A DNA stretch of 64,000 nucleotides from Massilia phosphatilytica (GTDB lineage: Bacteria > Pseudomonadota > Gammaproteobacteria > Burkholderiales > Burkholderiaceae_D): positions 248,001 to 312,000 of the forward strand of contig NZ_PUIP01000007.1 in NCBI RefSeq assembly GCF_002968015.1, in the 5' to 3' direction. Numbering within the stretch: position 1 is the stretch's first letter; each line of letters starts with the position of its first letter. Of the stretch, positions 52,430 to 61,154 are shown piece after piece. A program made the translations under genes and the position numbers. The notes below the pieces were generated by a model, which worked only from the letters and a program-made list of their open reading frames with translations, did not search any database and was not told the DNA's origin.

Positions 52430-54592
52430 TCAGGACGCGATCGGCCGCACCGAACCGGGCACGACGAACGCATCGAACGTGCGCACCATGTCCTGCACGA
52501 ACGGATCGGCATCGACGGTGGCCTCGGCCTCGCGTTGCAGCCGCTCGCGCCGCGCCTTGGCCTCGGCGCTGGCCGTGTACCAGGTCGGCGCGATCTCGGT
52601 CTCGACGTTCACGCGCACGGCGGGAAAGCGTTCCTGCAGCGCCGCGCACAGCTTTTCGCTGTTGCCGCTGGCGCGCAGCGTGTCGACGGGGACGCGCAGG
52701 CGGAACGTCGCGGCGGCGCCATCGGCCACGCACTCGACCAGCTCGGTCTGGAAAGCCAGCTGCTGGGCCACGCCGCGCAGCGGCAGCGACGCGGCCAGCG
52801 CCGGCCAGTTGCCATCCCAATCGATGGCCGGCACGGGCGTGATGACATAGGCGTACGGCGGCGCGGAAGGTGCGGCGACGCGGGCCGGCACCGGGGGCGC
52901 CTGCACTGCCGGGGTGTCCATGGCCACGGCACTGTCGTCGGAAAACTCGGTGACCCAGGCCGGCGGCTCGTCGTCGGCCACGGCCTGCTCGTCGGCCTGA
53001 CCCTGCGCCGGCTGGCGCATCATCGCCGGCTGCGACGGGGCGGCGGACTGGGGCTGCGTCCGCGCGGCGGCAGCGGCGGCGCCGTTCGGCGCGCCCTGGT
53101 CCCATGGCGCCGGCGCGGCCGCGCGCGCGGGGGCGCCCGGGACTGGCGCCGCCGGCGCGGCAACTGATGCGGATGGTGCGGCCGGCGGTTCAGCCGCCGG
53201 GGCCGGACGCCGCGGCGCACCGCCCATGCGGGAACCGGCGCGTGCCGCTTCCAGTGCGGCATCGAGGGCCGCACGGGCCGACGTCATCGCGCGGCCGGCA
53301 CCTTGTGCGGACGGCGCGGCTGCCGGTGCGGATGCGGGCGCAGGTGCCGCGGCAGCGCTCGGGCCGGCCGGACGTGCCGCCGCAGCCGGCGCCGCGGAGG
53401 CAGCGGCTGCCGCGGGACGCGCCGGCGCTGCCTGCGGCATCGTGCGCGCCAGCACTGCCGGTGCCGGAGACGCCGCCTGCTCGGCGCCGCCCTGTCCAGG
53501 ACGGAACGCCAGCATGCGCAGCAAGGTCATCGTGAAGCCCGCGTACTCGTCCGGCGCGAGGCCGATCTCGTTGCGGCCAATGACGGCGATCTGGTAGTAC
53601 AGCTGCACTTCCTGCGGATCGAATTGCGTCGCCAGGCGCTGGATGTCGGCCAGTTCCGGCAGGTCGTCCGGCAGCGCGGCGGGCACGGTCTGCGCCAGCG
53701 CGATCCGGTGCAGCAAGGTGCCCAGGTCCTGCAGCGCGCCGTTGTACGACAGGCTGCGGCTGGCCATCTCGTCCGCGACGGCCATCAGGTCGGCGCCGTC
53801 CTGGTTCGCGAGCGCATCGAGCAGGCGGACCAGGTAGGACTGGTCGAGCGCGCCCAGCATGCCCTGCACGGCGTCGAGCGTGACGGCGCCGGCCGCATAG
53901 GCGATGGCCTGGTCGGTCAGCGACAGCGCGTCGCGCATCGACCCGTGCGCACCCTGTGCGAGCAGGCGCAGCGCGGGCTGCTCGAACGTCACGCCTTCCT
54001 GGCCGAGGATGTTTTCCAGATGGCCCACGATATGCCCGGGCGGCATCTGCTTCAGGTTGAACTGCAGGCAGCGCGACAGCACGGTCACGGGAATCTTTTG
54101 CGGGTCCGTCGTCGCGAGGATGAATTTCACGTGCTCGGGCGGTTCTTCCAGCGTCTTCAGCATCGAGTTGAAGGCGTGGTTCGTGAGCATGTGCACCTCG
54201 TCGATCATGTAGACCTTGAAGCGTGCATTGCTCGGCGCGTAGACCGCCTGTTCCAGCAACTGGGCCATCTCGTCGACGCCACGGTTCGACGCGGCGTCCA
54301 TCTCGACGTAGTCGACGAAGCGGCCGGCGTCGATCGCGCGGCACGGTTCGCACTGGCCGCACGGCGCCGCCGTGATTCCGCCTTCCCCGTCCGGCCCGAC
54401 GCAGTTGAGCGACTTGGCCAGGATGCGCGACAGCGTGGTCTTGCCCACCCCGCGCGTGCCGGTGAACAGATAAGCGTGGTGCAGCCGTCCGGTACGCAAG
54501 GCATGGGTCAGCGCACGGACGACGTGCTCCTGGCCAACCAGCGTTTCGAAGTTCCGGGGACGGTATTTGCGGGCGAGGACTTGATAGGACAT
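52430..54592 (-). CDS. dnaX: DNA polymerase III subunit gamma/tau
   Basis: A 720-residue clamp-loader ATPase. Walker A GTRGVGKTT, four-Cys zinc site in CGQCEPCRAID, Walker B YMIDEVHML and sensor LATTDPQKIPVTVLSRCLQF lie in the first half. A long Ala/Pro-rich linker (about 360-570) leads to the C-terminal tau domain that binds the polymerase. No clear slippery sequence for programmed frameshift was found, so gamma, if made, may come another way. Confidence 0.97.
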   Translation of the reverse strand: MSYQVLARKYRPRNFETLVGQEHVVRALTHALRTGRLHHAYLFTGTRGVGKTTLSRILAKSLNCVGPDGEGGITAAPCGQCEPCRAIDAGRFVDYVEMDAASNRGVDEMAQLLEQAVYAPSNARFKVYMIDEVHMLTNHAFNSMLKTLEEPPEHVKFILATTDPQKIPVTVLSRCLQFNLKQMPPGHIVGHLENILGQEGVTFEQPALRLLAQGAHGSMRDALSLTDQAIAYAAGAVTLDAVQGMLGALDQSYLVRLLDALANQDGADLMAVADEMASRSLSYNGALQDLGTLLHRIALAQTVPAALPDDLPELADIQRLATQFDPQEVQLYYQIAVIGRNEIGLAPDEYAGFTMTLLRMLAFRPGQGGAEQAASPAPAVLARTMPQAAPARPAAAAASAAPAAAARPAGPSAAAAPAPASAPAAAPSAQGAGRAMTSARAALDAALEAARAGSRMGGAPRRPAPAAEPPAAPSASVAAPAAPVPGAPARAAAPAPWDQGAPNGAAAAAARTQPQSAAPSQPAMMRQPAQGQADEQAVADDEPPAWVTEFSDDSAVAMDTPAVQAPPVPARVAAPSAPPYAYVITPVPAIDWDGNWPALAASLPLRGVAQQLAFQTELVECVADGAAATFRLRVPVDTLRASGNSEKLCAALQERFPAVRVNVETEIAPTWYTASAEAKARRERLQREAEATVDADPFVQDMVRTFDAFVVPGSVRPIAS

Positions 54593-54686
54593 ACCGCGAT
54601 TTTACCGTAGACCGGGCCAGGCGCGGCAACATTAGACGGTCGTCGGGAATTCCCCTACACTGATATTTTTCTTTCAATTAGGAAAA

Positions 54687-55358
54687 ATGAAAATCTCGTT
54701 GCGCATACCGCTGGTCCTCGCTTCCCTGCTGCTCGCGCTCCCGGGCCATGCCGCCGAACGCGAATGGCTCCCGTACCGCAAGCTCGTCGACATCATCAAG
54801 GTCGACAAGTTCGACGCCCTGTCCCCGGCCGAGCGCGACAAGGTCATCCTGTACGCCAAGCTGGTGCCGGTGAACAAGGCACTCTCGCCGCTGGATGCGG
54901 GCCTCGTCGTCGTGGACGGCACCAGCCGGACGCCGCTGCCGCTCGATGCCAGCGGCCGCGCACGCATGGCGCTGAACCCGCAGTGGATGGCGCACGATGC
55001 GCAGATCTGGACGAGCCTGCCGAAGGGCGAAAAGATGAGCATGGGCTTCGACCTGGGCGCCGTGCTGCCCGAGACGACGCAGTGGCACTACGCGACTGTG
55101 ATGGGCGCGATCCCACAGACCAATGCCGCGATCGGCAAGGTCGCCGGGGCGCTGAGCCTGTTCGTGCCCACGATGAAATCCGTGATCTTCAAGTTCGACA
55201 AGCCGGCCCAGCTGACCATCAAGTCCGCCGGTGGCGACAAGCGCTATGCGAGCGATGCCAAGAACCATGTCAGGCTCAAGCTCGACGACGCCATGCTGAA
55301 GGAAAACCCGCTGGTGGAAGTGTCGGTGCGCCCGCTCGAAGCGGAGATCGACGAATGA
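54687..55358 (+). CDS. Secreted hypothetical protein
   Basis: A 223-residue protein with a signal peptide (MKISLRIPLVLASLLLALPGHA) and a probably periplasmic beta-rich body without recognised motifs. It is divergent from dnaX and convergent with the SRP RNA. An A-rich ribosome site (AGGAAAA) precedes the ATG. Function unknown. Confidence 0.78.
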   Translation: MKISLRIPLVLASLLLALPGHAAEREWLPYRKLVDIIKVDKFDALSPAERDKVILYAKLVPVNKALSPLDAGLVVVDGTSRTPLPLDASGRARMALNPQWMAHDAQIWTSLPKGEKMSMGFDLGAVLPETTQWHYATVMGAIPQTNAAIGKVAGALSLFVPTMKSVIFKFDKPAQLTIKSAGGDKRYASDAKNHVRLKLDDAMLKENPLVEVSVRPLEAEIDE

Positions 55359-55369
55359 AGAAGGTAGTA

Positions 55370-55465
55370 GGCGAGCCTGATCTGCGGCACTTGCGGTGAA
55401 CGGCTTTGGCTGCTTCGTTCCCGACCTGACCAGGTAAACCATGCCACAATGCGCAGGGGCCCGCC
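55370..55465 (-). ncRNA. ffs: Signal recognition particle RNA, small bacterial type
   Basis: Reading the minus strand gives a 96-nt hairpin RNA whose ends pair (GGCGGGCC with GGCTCGCC). The apex contains the SRP consensus CAGGTCGGGAACGAAGCAGCC with its GGAA loop and the Ffh-binding asymmetric loop. It guides membrane-protein targeting with Ffh. In betaproteobacteria ffs commonly lies near dnaX. Confidence 0.95.
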
Positions 55466-55568
55466 AGCTCGCATTATAACCGGTAACAAGCATGCCGGCA
55501 AACCACCGTCGGATGCGCTGCGCATACCTATATAGAGTGCGTGCGTATCCGACGGCATCAAACAGGCG

Positions 55569-57068
55569 TCACAACCCCAGCTGCTGCCAGATCCCGTCCA
55601 CACGTGCCTTCACTTCCGGCGTCATGACGATGGGCGTACCCCACTCCCGGTTCGTCTCGCCCGGCCATTTATTCGTGGCATCGATACCCATCTTGCTGCC
55701 CAGGCCGCTGATCGGCGACGCGAAGTCGAGGTAGTCGATCGGCGTGTTGTCGACCATGACCGTGTCGCGGGTCGGGTCCACGCGCGTCGTGATGGCCCAG
55801 ATCACTTCCTTCCAGTCGCGCACGTCGACATCCTCGTCCACGACGACGATGAACTTCGTATACATGAACTGGCGCAGGAAGCTCCACACGCCGAACATCA
55901 CGCGCTTGGCGTGGCCGGCGTACTGTTTCTTCATCTGCACGACGGCCATGCGGTAGCTGCAGCCCTCCGGCGGCAGATAGAAATCCGTGATCTCCGTAAA
56001 CTGTTTCTGCAGCAGGGGCACGAACACTTCGTTCAGCGCCACGCCCAGCACGGCCGGCTCGTCGGGCGGCTTGCCCGTGTAGGTCGAGTGGTAGATCGGG
56101 TCGCGCCGCATCGTGATGCGGTCGATCGTGAACACGGGGAACCAGTCCTGCTCGTTGTAATAGCCGGTGTGGTCGCCGTAGGGCCCTTCCAGCGCGTGCT
56201 CGAAGCCCGACGGGTGGTTCTCGTCCGGATAGATATGACCCTCGAGCACGATCTCGGCCGACGCCGGCACGCGCAGCTCGCTCCCGATCGCCTTCGTCAG
56301 GACGGTCCGCTGGCCGCGCAGCAGGCCGGCGAACTGGTATTCGGACAGCGTGTCCGGCACGGGCGTCACCGCGCCCAGGATCGTGGCCGGGTCGGCGCCC
56401 AGCGCCACCGCCACCGGATACGGCTGGCCGGGATGGGCGATGCAGTGTTCACGGAAGTCGAGCGCCCCGCCGCGGTGCGCGAGCCAGCGCATGATGACCT
56501 TGTTCGGCCCCAGCACCTGCTGGCGGTAGATGCCCAGGTTCTGGCGCTTCTTGTTCGGCCCCTTCGTGATCACGAGGCCCCAGGTGATCAGCGGCGCGAC
56601 GTCGCCCGGCCAACAATGCTGGATCGGCAGGCGGGACAGATCCACGTCGGCACCCTCCCAGACGATTTCCTGACACGGGGCACCCTTCACTTCCTTGGGC
56701 GCCATGTCCCATACGGCCTTGACGAGCGAGCCGAGGTCCATGATGTCCCGGAAACCCTTGGGCGGCTCCGGCTCCTTCAGGCGCGCCAGCACGTGGCCGA
56801 TCTTGCGCAACTCGCCCACGTCGTCCGCGCCCATGCCCAGTGCCACGCGACGCGGGGTGCCGAACAGGTTGGCCAGCACGGGGATTGGATAGCGGCGGCC
56901 GGCGGCGTCCACCGGGTTTTCGAACAGCAGCGCGGGTCCGCCGGCGCGCAATGTCCGGTCGCACACTTCCGTCATTTCAAGATTCGGTGAAATAGGCGCG
57001 GATACGCGCTTGAAGTCACCGTTTTCTTGCAACTTAGCAATAAAATCACGCAGATCAGAATAGTTCAT
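55569..57068 (-). CDS. ubiD: 4-hydroxy-3-polyprenylbenzoate decarboxylase
   Basis: A 499-residue UbiD enzyme that decarboxylates the ubiquinone precursor with prenylated FMN. Typical stretches: [71 protein letters not shown] and the final [19 protein letters not shown]. Usual length. It is divergent from the lytic transglycosylase gene. No ubiX is nearby. Confidence 0.97.
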   Translation of the reverse strand: MNYSDLRDFIAKLQENGDFKRVSAPISPNLEMTEVCDRTLRAGGPALLFENPVDAAGRRYPIPVLANLFGTPRRVALGMGADDVGELRKIGHVLARLKEPEPPKGFRDIMDLGSLVKAVWDMAPKEVKGAPCQEIVWEGADVDLSRLPIQHCWPGDVAPLITWGLVITKGPNKKRQNLGIYRQQVLGPNKVIMRWLAHRGGALDFREHCIAHPGQPYPVAVALGADPATILGAVTPVPDTLSEYQFAGLLRGQRTVLTKAIGSELRVPASAEIVLEGHIYPDENHPSGFEHALEGPYGDHTGYYNEQDWFPVFTIDRITMRRDPIYHSTYTGKPPDEPAVLGVALNEVFVPLLQKQFTEITDFYLPPEGCSYRMAVVQMKKQYAGHAKRVMFGVWSFLRQFMYTKFIVVVDEDVDVRDWKEVIWAITTRVDPTRDTVMVDNTPIDYLDFASPISGLGSKMGIDATNKWPGETNREWGTPIVMTPEVKARVDGIWQQLGL

Positions 57069-57201
57069 TGAATTTTTAATTCTTTTTTACATCTTTTGAG
57101 GTGTGCTAACAATCGTCGGCAAGTGGTTGATTTGCCAAAGAATTGATGAGCGTGTGGGCGTTCTTTAGATCTAAAAGTAATAGAACGCGTGAGTGCTAGT
57201 A

Positions 57202-57230
57202 TTGACTTGATATAAACCAGCTTCTACAAT
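57202..57230 (+). promoter_or_regulatory. Sigma-70 promoter
   Basis: TTGACT (57202-57207) and TACAAT (57225-57230) with an ideal 17-bp spacer. Transcription would start near 57237, leaving a leader of about 300 nt before the transglycosylase ATG. Confidence 0.75.
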
Positions 57231-57242
57231 CCGCCGTATCAA

Positions 57243-57500
57243 GTGAGACAGGCCCGTCCAAGACGTGATTCTAGCCGGTCTCATTCTTTCACGGGGTCGG
57301 GGCCCCAGCGACATTTTAGGAGTGTTTTCACTGGGCGTCTGCCCAACCAACCCCGAGACAGTTGTTTAGCTACTGGGCGCCTCCACTGCAGCGCGGCCCA
57401 GCTGAAGCAAGCAATGACGGCGTTCCTCGACCGCTACGAGCGGCGACGGACGGTTTTCTGATGCACGGCATGAGTACGCTCGAACGCTGCGCCCCTGCGC
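57243..57500 (+). other. Structured leader or small RNA upstream of the transglycosylase
   Basis: No gene, but several complementary pairs: TGAGAC near 57244 with GTCTCA near 57281, GGGC-GTCT-GCCC near 57333, and CTGGGC near 57374 with GCCCAG near 57397. With the promoter just before it, this may be an independent small RNA or a regulatory leader. Boundaries are approximate. A 6S-type layout was considered but not matched. Confidence 0.45.
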
Positions 57501-57538
57501 GGTGACGGGATGGCTTTTTCCGCGACAAAGGAGAGACG

Positions 57539-58465
57539 ATGATCCATCGCTTCATCGGCACGAGCGCAAGGCTCGTCCAACAGATGGCCAGCCAGCCAGT
57601 CACGTGGTCTTCCGTGATCAAAGCGGCACGCGGTGTTTTGACCACCGCACAACATACCTTGACCGTTTTCGGTCTTTCCGCAGTAGCAATGATTGCCCTG
57701 CTGTACAGCCGCCCCGATTTCGCAAAACGGGTGTCGGATTTCCTGAGCCCGCAACACGCCGTGCCGGCGCAGGTCGCCACCGCCAATCCCGCGATCCAGC
57801 TCGTCGCAGCGCGCGGCGCGGACGCCGTCGAGATCGCGAACGGCGACGACAAGGCCGCGAACCGCCCCACCCGTCAGCAGAAGTACGTGACGGACTGGCT
57901 GTCGCGCCGTTACCGCGTGGCCGGCGACGCCGCCAACATGCTCGTCACGACCGCATACAGCACGGCGCACGAGATCAAGCTGGACCCGCTGCTGATCCTG
58001 GCCGTAATGGCCATCGAATCGGGCCTGAATCCGTTCGCGGAAAGCCCGATGGGCGCGCAGGGCTTGATGCAGGTGATGTCCAAGGTCCACAGCGACAAGT
58101 TCGAGGAAGTCGGCGGCTCGCAGGCGGCCCTGAATCCGGTGGCCAACATCCGTGTCGGCGCCCTGATCCTGAAGGATTATGTGAATCGCACGGGCTCCGT
58201 CGAAGGTGCCCTCAAGAGCTACGTCGGCGCCGCTGCGGCCGACGACGACTCCGGCTACGGCTCCAAGGTCCTGACCGAATACAAGCGCCTGAAACAGGTC
58301 GCGAGCGGCAAGAACGTACCGATCTACTTCCCGCCGGCGTCGGCGCCGGTCCCGAGCACGACCCTGGCCCAGAAATCGTCCACCGTGTCGGCCAAGCCGG
58401 ACACCGCGTCGACCGAATCGGCACACGGCAGCAACCAGAGCGGCGAGACCGTCGCCGGACTCTGA
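57539..58465 (+). CDS. Lytic transglycosylase (SLT domain)
   Basis: A 308-residue peptidoglycan-cutting enzyme. A membrane helix (about 42-60) anchors it. The SLT domain has the catalytic glutamate in AVMAIESGLNPFAESPMGAQGLMQVM, and continues LNPVANIRVGALILKDYVNR and ALKSYVGAAA. The C-terminus is Ser/Thr/Pro-rich. GGAGAG precedes the ATG. Periplasmic. Confidence 0.93.
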   Translation: MIHRFIGTSARLVQQMASQPVTWSSVIKAARGVLTTAQHTLTVFGLSAVAMIALLYSRPDFAKRVSDFLSPQHAVPAQVATANPAIQLVAARGADAVEIANGDDKAANRPTRQQKYVTDWLSRRYRVAGDAANMLVTTAYSTAHEIKLDPLLILAVMAIESGLNPFAESPMGAQGLMQVMSKVHSDKFEEVGGSQAALNPVANIRVGALILKDYVNRTGSVEGALKSYVGAAAADDDSGYGSKVLTEYKRLKQVASGKNVPIYFPPASAPVPSTTLAQKSSTVSAKPDTASTESAHGSNQSGETVAGL

Positions 58466-58492
58466 GTCCAACCCAACACTCCTTTCCTGGTC

Positions 58493-58533
58493 GAAAGCCA
58501 CCGTCGGCGCTAGCTGCGGTGGCTTTCATTTTT
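58493..58533 (+). terminator. Rho-independent terminator of the transglycosylase gene
   Basis: An 11-bp stem (58493-58503 with 58517-58527) followed by ATTTTT, beginning 28 nt after the stop. Confidence 0.88.
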
Positions 58534-58707
58534 CCAATTCGGGGTCAGAGCCCTTTTTCAGGCACGATCCTTGGAGCAAAGCCGTTCCCCGGACCGTCCT
58601 GCCCAGCACTGCACGCCGACGAGACGCCGATGCCTTTGCCGGCGTTGGCGTCCGTTTTGTTTGCTATCTGGACATTGATCCGAAATGTGCTCTGACCCCG
58701 AATTTGG
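58534..58707. repeat. REP/MITE-type element with inverted ends
   Basis: Inverted copies of a GGGGTCAGAGC-containing sequence (58534-58553 and 58687-58707) flank about 130 bp that itself has partial dyad symmetry. Such ends are common in interspersed REP-like repeats of Oxalobacteraceae and relatives, mobilised by Y1 transposases elsewhere. No coding sequence inside. Confidence 0.7.
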
Positions 58708-58710
58708 ACG

Positions 58711-58740
58711 AAAAAAAACCGTCCCGGTTTCCCGGGACGG
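58711..58740 (-). terminator. Rho-independent terminator of nusB
   Basis: On the minus strand a 9-bp stem (58732-58740 with 58719-58727) with a 4-nt loop is followed by eight T. It ends the ribBA-ribH-nusB transcript 33 nt after nusB. Confidence 0.93.
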
Positions 58741-58772
58741 CTTTCACCGTATCCATGTAGCGGGTAACGAAA

Positions 58773-59243
58773 TCAGCGGCGCGTGTCCGCCGCCACTTCG
58801 TCCGGACGCAGCTCGCCGGCCAGGCGGTCGAGCACGCCGTTCACGTACTTGTGGCCATCGATACCGCCGAACGACTTGGTCAGTTCCACGGCCTCGTTGA
58901 TCACGACGCGGTACGGGATCTCGATCTGGTTCTTCAGTTCGTACGCGCCGAGCAGCAGGACGGCGTGTTCGATCGGCGACAGTTCCGCGATCGGACGGTC
59001 GACGGTCGGGGCGATCACCTCGCGCAGATCGACCGACTGGGCGATCGCGCCGTTCAGCAGCGCCGTGAAGTACTCGCCGTCGGCCTTGTCGAAGCCGTGC
59101 GCGCTGCGGATGTTCGTGACGATCGTGGAGGCCGGTTCATTGTTCAGCAGCCATTGATACAGCCCCTGCAGTGCGAACTCGCGTGCGCGGTGGCGCGGCG
59201 TGCGGTTCTTGTTGGGATTGGCGTGCAATGTCTTGTCAGTCAT
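58773..59243 (-). CDS. nusB: Transcription antitermination protein NusB
   Basis: A 156-residue NusB (RHRAREFALQGLYQWLLNNE, DRPIAELSPIEHAVLLLGAYEL, YRVVINEAVELTKSFGGIDGHKYVNGVLDRLA). It joins NusE in rRNA antitermination. The ATG at 59243 fits the family length. It is the third gene of the ribBA-ribH-nusB operon. Confidence 0.97.
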   Translation of the reverse strand: MTDKTLHANPNKNRTPRHRAREFALQGLYQWLLNNEPASTIVTNIRSAHGFDKADGEYFTALLNGAIAQSVDLREVIAPTVDRPIAELSPIEHAVLLLGAYELKNQIEIPYRVVINEAVELTKSFGGIDGHKYVNGVLDRLAGELRPDEVAADTRR

Positions 59244-59256
59244 GGTTGTACTCGAT

Positions 59257-59736
59257 TTACTCTTCTTCGGCCTGCAGTTCTTCCAGACCCAGCAGCAGGT
59301 TGGCCATCTCGACCGCGACACGCGCCGCGTCCGTGCCCTTCTCGGCCATGCGGGCTTCCGCCTGCTCGTCGTTCTCGGTCGTCAGCACGGCGTTGGCGAT
59401 CGGCATGCCGTAATCCAGGCCGATGCGGGTGATGCCGGCGCCCGACTCGTTCGACACGAGCTCGAAATGGTAGGTCTCGCCGCGGATGACGGCGCCCAGC
59501 GCGATCAGCGAGTCGAACTGCTGCGTCTCGGCCATCTTCTGCAGGGCCAGCGGGATTTCCAGCGCGCCCGGGACGGTCACATGCAGGATGTCCTCGTCGG
59601 CCACGCCCAGGTGCTTCAGCTCTGCCAGGCATGCCGACAGCAGGCCATGGCCGACATCGGCATTGAAACGTGCCTGCACGATACCGATGCGCAGGCCTTC
59701 ACCTGCCATATTGCTTTCAAAAGTTCCTACCGTCAT
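59257..59736 (-). CDS. ribH: 6,7-dimethyl-8-ribityllumazine synthase
   Basis: A 159-residue lumazine synthase, the penultimate step of riboflavin synthesis. Motifs: [59 protein letters not shown] (with the catalytic His) and [19 protein letters not shown]. The ATG at 59736 fits the family. Confidence 0.97.
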   Translation of the reverse strand: MTVGTFESNMAGEGLRIGIVQARFNADVGHGLLSACLAELKHLGVADEDILHVTVPGALEIPLALQKMAETQQFDSLIALGAVIRGETYHFELVSNESGAGITRIGLDYGMPIANAVLTTENDEQAEARMAEKGTDAARVAVEMANLLLGLEELQAEEE

Positions 59737-59789
59737 GGCTATGCCTCTTGTTCTCTTGTTTCGTGAATTAATGGGTGAATGGTACCGCG

Positions 59790-60905
59790 TTATGCAGGAA
59801 TGTCGCAGCCGGGCTTGGCCACGTAGCCGGACACCTCGAGATCGAAACCTGCCATCGACGGCATCTTGCGCGGATTGGCCAACAGCTTCATCTTGCGTAC
59901 GTCGAGCTGGCGCAGGATCTGCGCGCCGATACCATAGGTGCGCAGGTCCAGGTTGGCCGCGCGGCCGACCGGGCGGGCCGGCTTGTCCTGGAACTGGGCG
60001 AACAGTTCGTCGGCCGTCTCGGCGCAGTCGAGCAGCACGATGACGCCCGCCTCCGCCTGCTTCACAGCCTGCATCGCGGCGGCGAGATTCCACGAGTGGG
60101 ACGTGGAGGCGCTGTCCAGCAGGTCGAGGATCGAGACGGGCTGGTGTACGCGCACGAGCGTCTCGCGGTCTTCCTGCGGCGTGCCGTGGACGAGCGCCAG
60201 GTGCGCCGAGCCGCTCGGCTTGTCGCGGAAGGCGACCAGCTTGAACTCGCCGTGCACGGTGGCCAGCGGACGCTCCGCCACGCGCTCGACGAGGGTCTCG
60301 TTCTGGCTGCGGTAATGGATCAGGTCGGCGATCGTGCCGATCTTCAGATTGTGTTCCTGCGCGAATTCCAGCAGGTCCGGCAGGCGCGCCATCGTGCCGT
60401 CTTCCTTGATGATCTCGCAGATGACGGACGCCGGGGTCAGGCCCGCCATTTCCGTCAGGTCGCAGCCCGCTTCCGTATGGCCGGCACGCATCAGCACGCC
60501 ACCCTTGACGGCACGCAGCGGGAAGATGTGGCCCGGCTGGACCAGGTCTTCCGGCTTCGCATCCTTCGCCACCGCCACCTGGATGGTGCGCGCGCGGTCG
60601 GCTGCCGAGATGCCGGTCGTGACGCCTTCGGCCGCCTCGATCGAGACGGTGAAGTTGGTGCCGAACGACGTGCCGTTACGGGTCGTCATCATCGGCAGTT
60701 CGAGGCGGTCGCAGATCTCCTCGGACAGGGTCAGGCAGACGAGGCCGCGCGCATGGCGGATCATGAAATTGATCGCCTCGGGCGTGACGTGCTCGGCGGC
60801 CAGGACCAGATCGCCTTCGTTCTCGCGGTCTTCCTCGTCGACCAAAATGACCATGCGCCCGGCGCGCAGTTCGTCAACGATTTCCTGGGTGGTGGAGATG
60901 GGCAT
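59790..60905 (-). CDS. ribBA: 3,4-dihydroxy-2-butanone-4-phosphate synthase with decayed GTP cyclohydrolase II domain
   Basis: A 371-residue fusion. The N-terminal RibB half (1-200) is intact: [64 protein letters not shown]. The C-terminal half keeps the RibA fold ([10 protein letters not shown]) but the zinc site is lost. Where functional RibA has Cys-x10-Cys-x-Cys, this protein reads [21 protein letters not shown] (252-272) with no cysteine. It therefore should make only the four-carbon precursor; a separate RibA must supply the other. No FMN riboswitch is seen upstream. Confidence 0.95.
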   Translation of the reverse strand: MPISTTQEIVDELRAGRMVILVDEEDRENEGDLVLAAEHVTPEAINFMIRHARGLVCLTLSEEICDRLELPMMTTRNGTSFGTNFTVSIEAAEGVTTGISAADRARTIQVAVAKDAKPEDLVQPGHIFPLRAVKGGVLMRAGHTEAGCDLTEMAGLTPASVICEIIKEDGTMARLPDLLEFAQEHNLKIGTIADLIHYRSQNETLVERVAERPLATVHGEFKLVAFRDKPSGSAHLALVHGTPQEDRETLVRVHQPVSILDLLDSASTSHSWNLAAAMQAVKQAEAGVIVLLDCAETADELFAQFQDKPARPVGRAANLDLRTYGIGAQILRQLDVRKMKLLANPRKMPSMAGFDLEVSGYVAKPGCDIPA

Positions 60906-61154
60906 GTGGATTCCTCGAGAGTACGGACCGGCTGGTGCGGAAATCCGCTATTTTAAAGGATTTGCCAGTCCTCGGCCGTATCCCCGTCGGGCGGCGGCGC
61001 ACTCTAGAGTCCCGCTACCACTGCCGCCGCCCTGTTTCGTTGCATAATGACAACGACCCGCTTTGTCCGGCCTGCGTTACATCATGCTCATTTACAAGTG
61101 TGGCCTAAGTCGGGCAAGGTAGAATGATTTTTTCCGTGCTGAGGACGTCGTCGC

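Noticed and set aside
52430..54592. Programmed frameshift in dnaX
   Set aside because: No A6G-type slippery site with a following hairpin was found.
57243..57500. 6S RNA
   Set aside because: The terminal closing stem and central bubble typical of 6S could not be made.
60906..61080. FMN riboswitch before ribBA
   Set aside because: None of the conserved FMN-element segments are visible on the minus strand.
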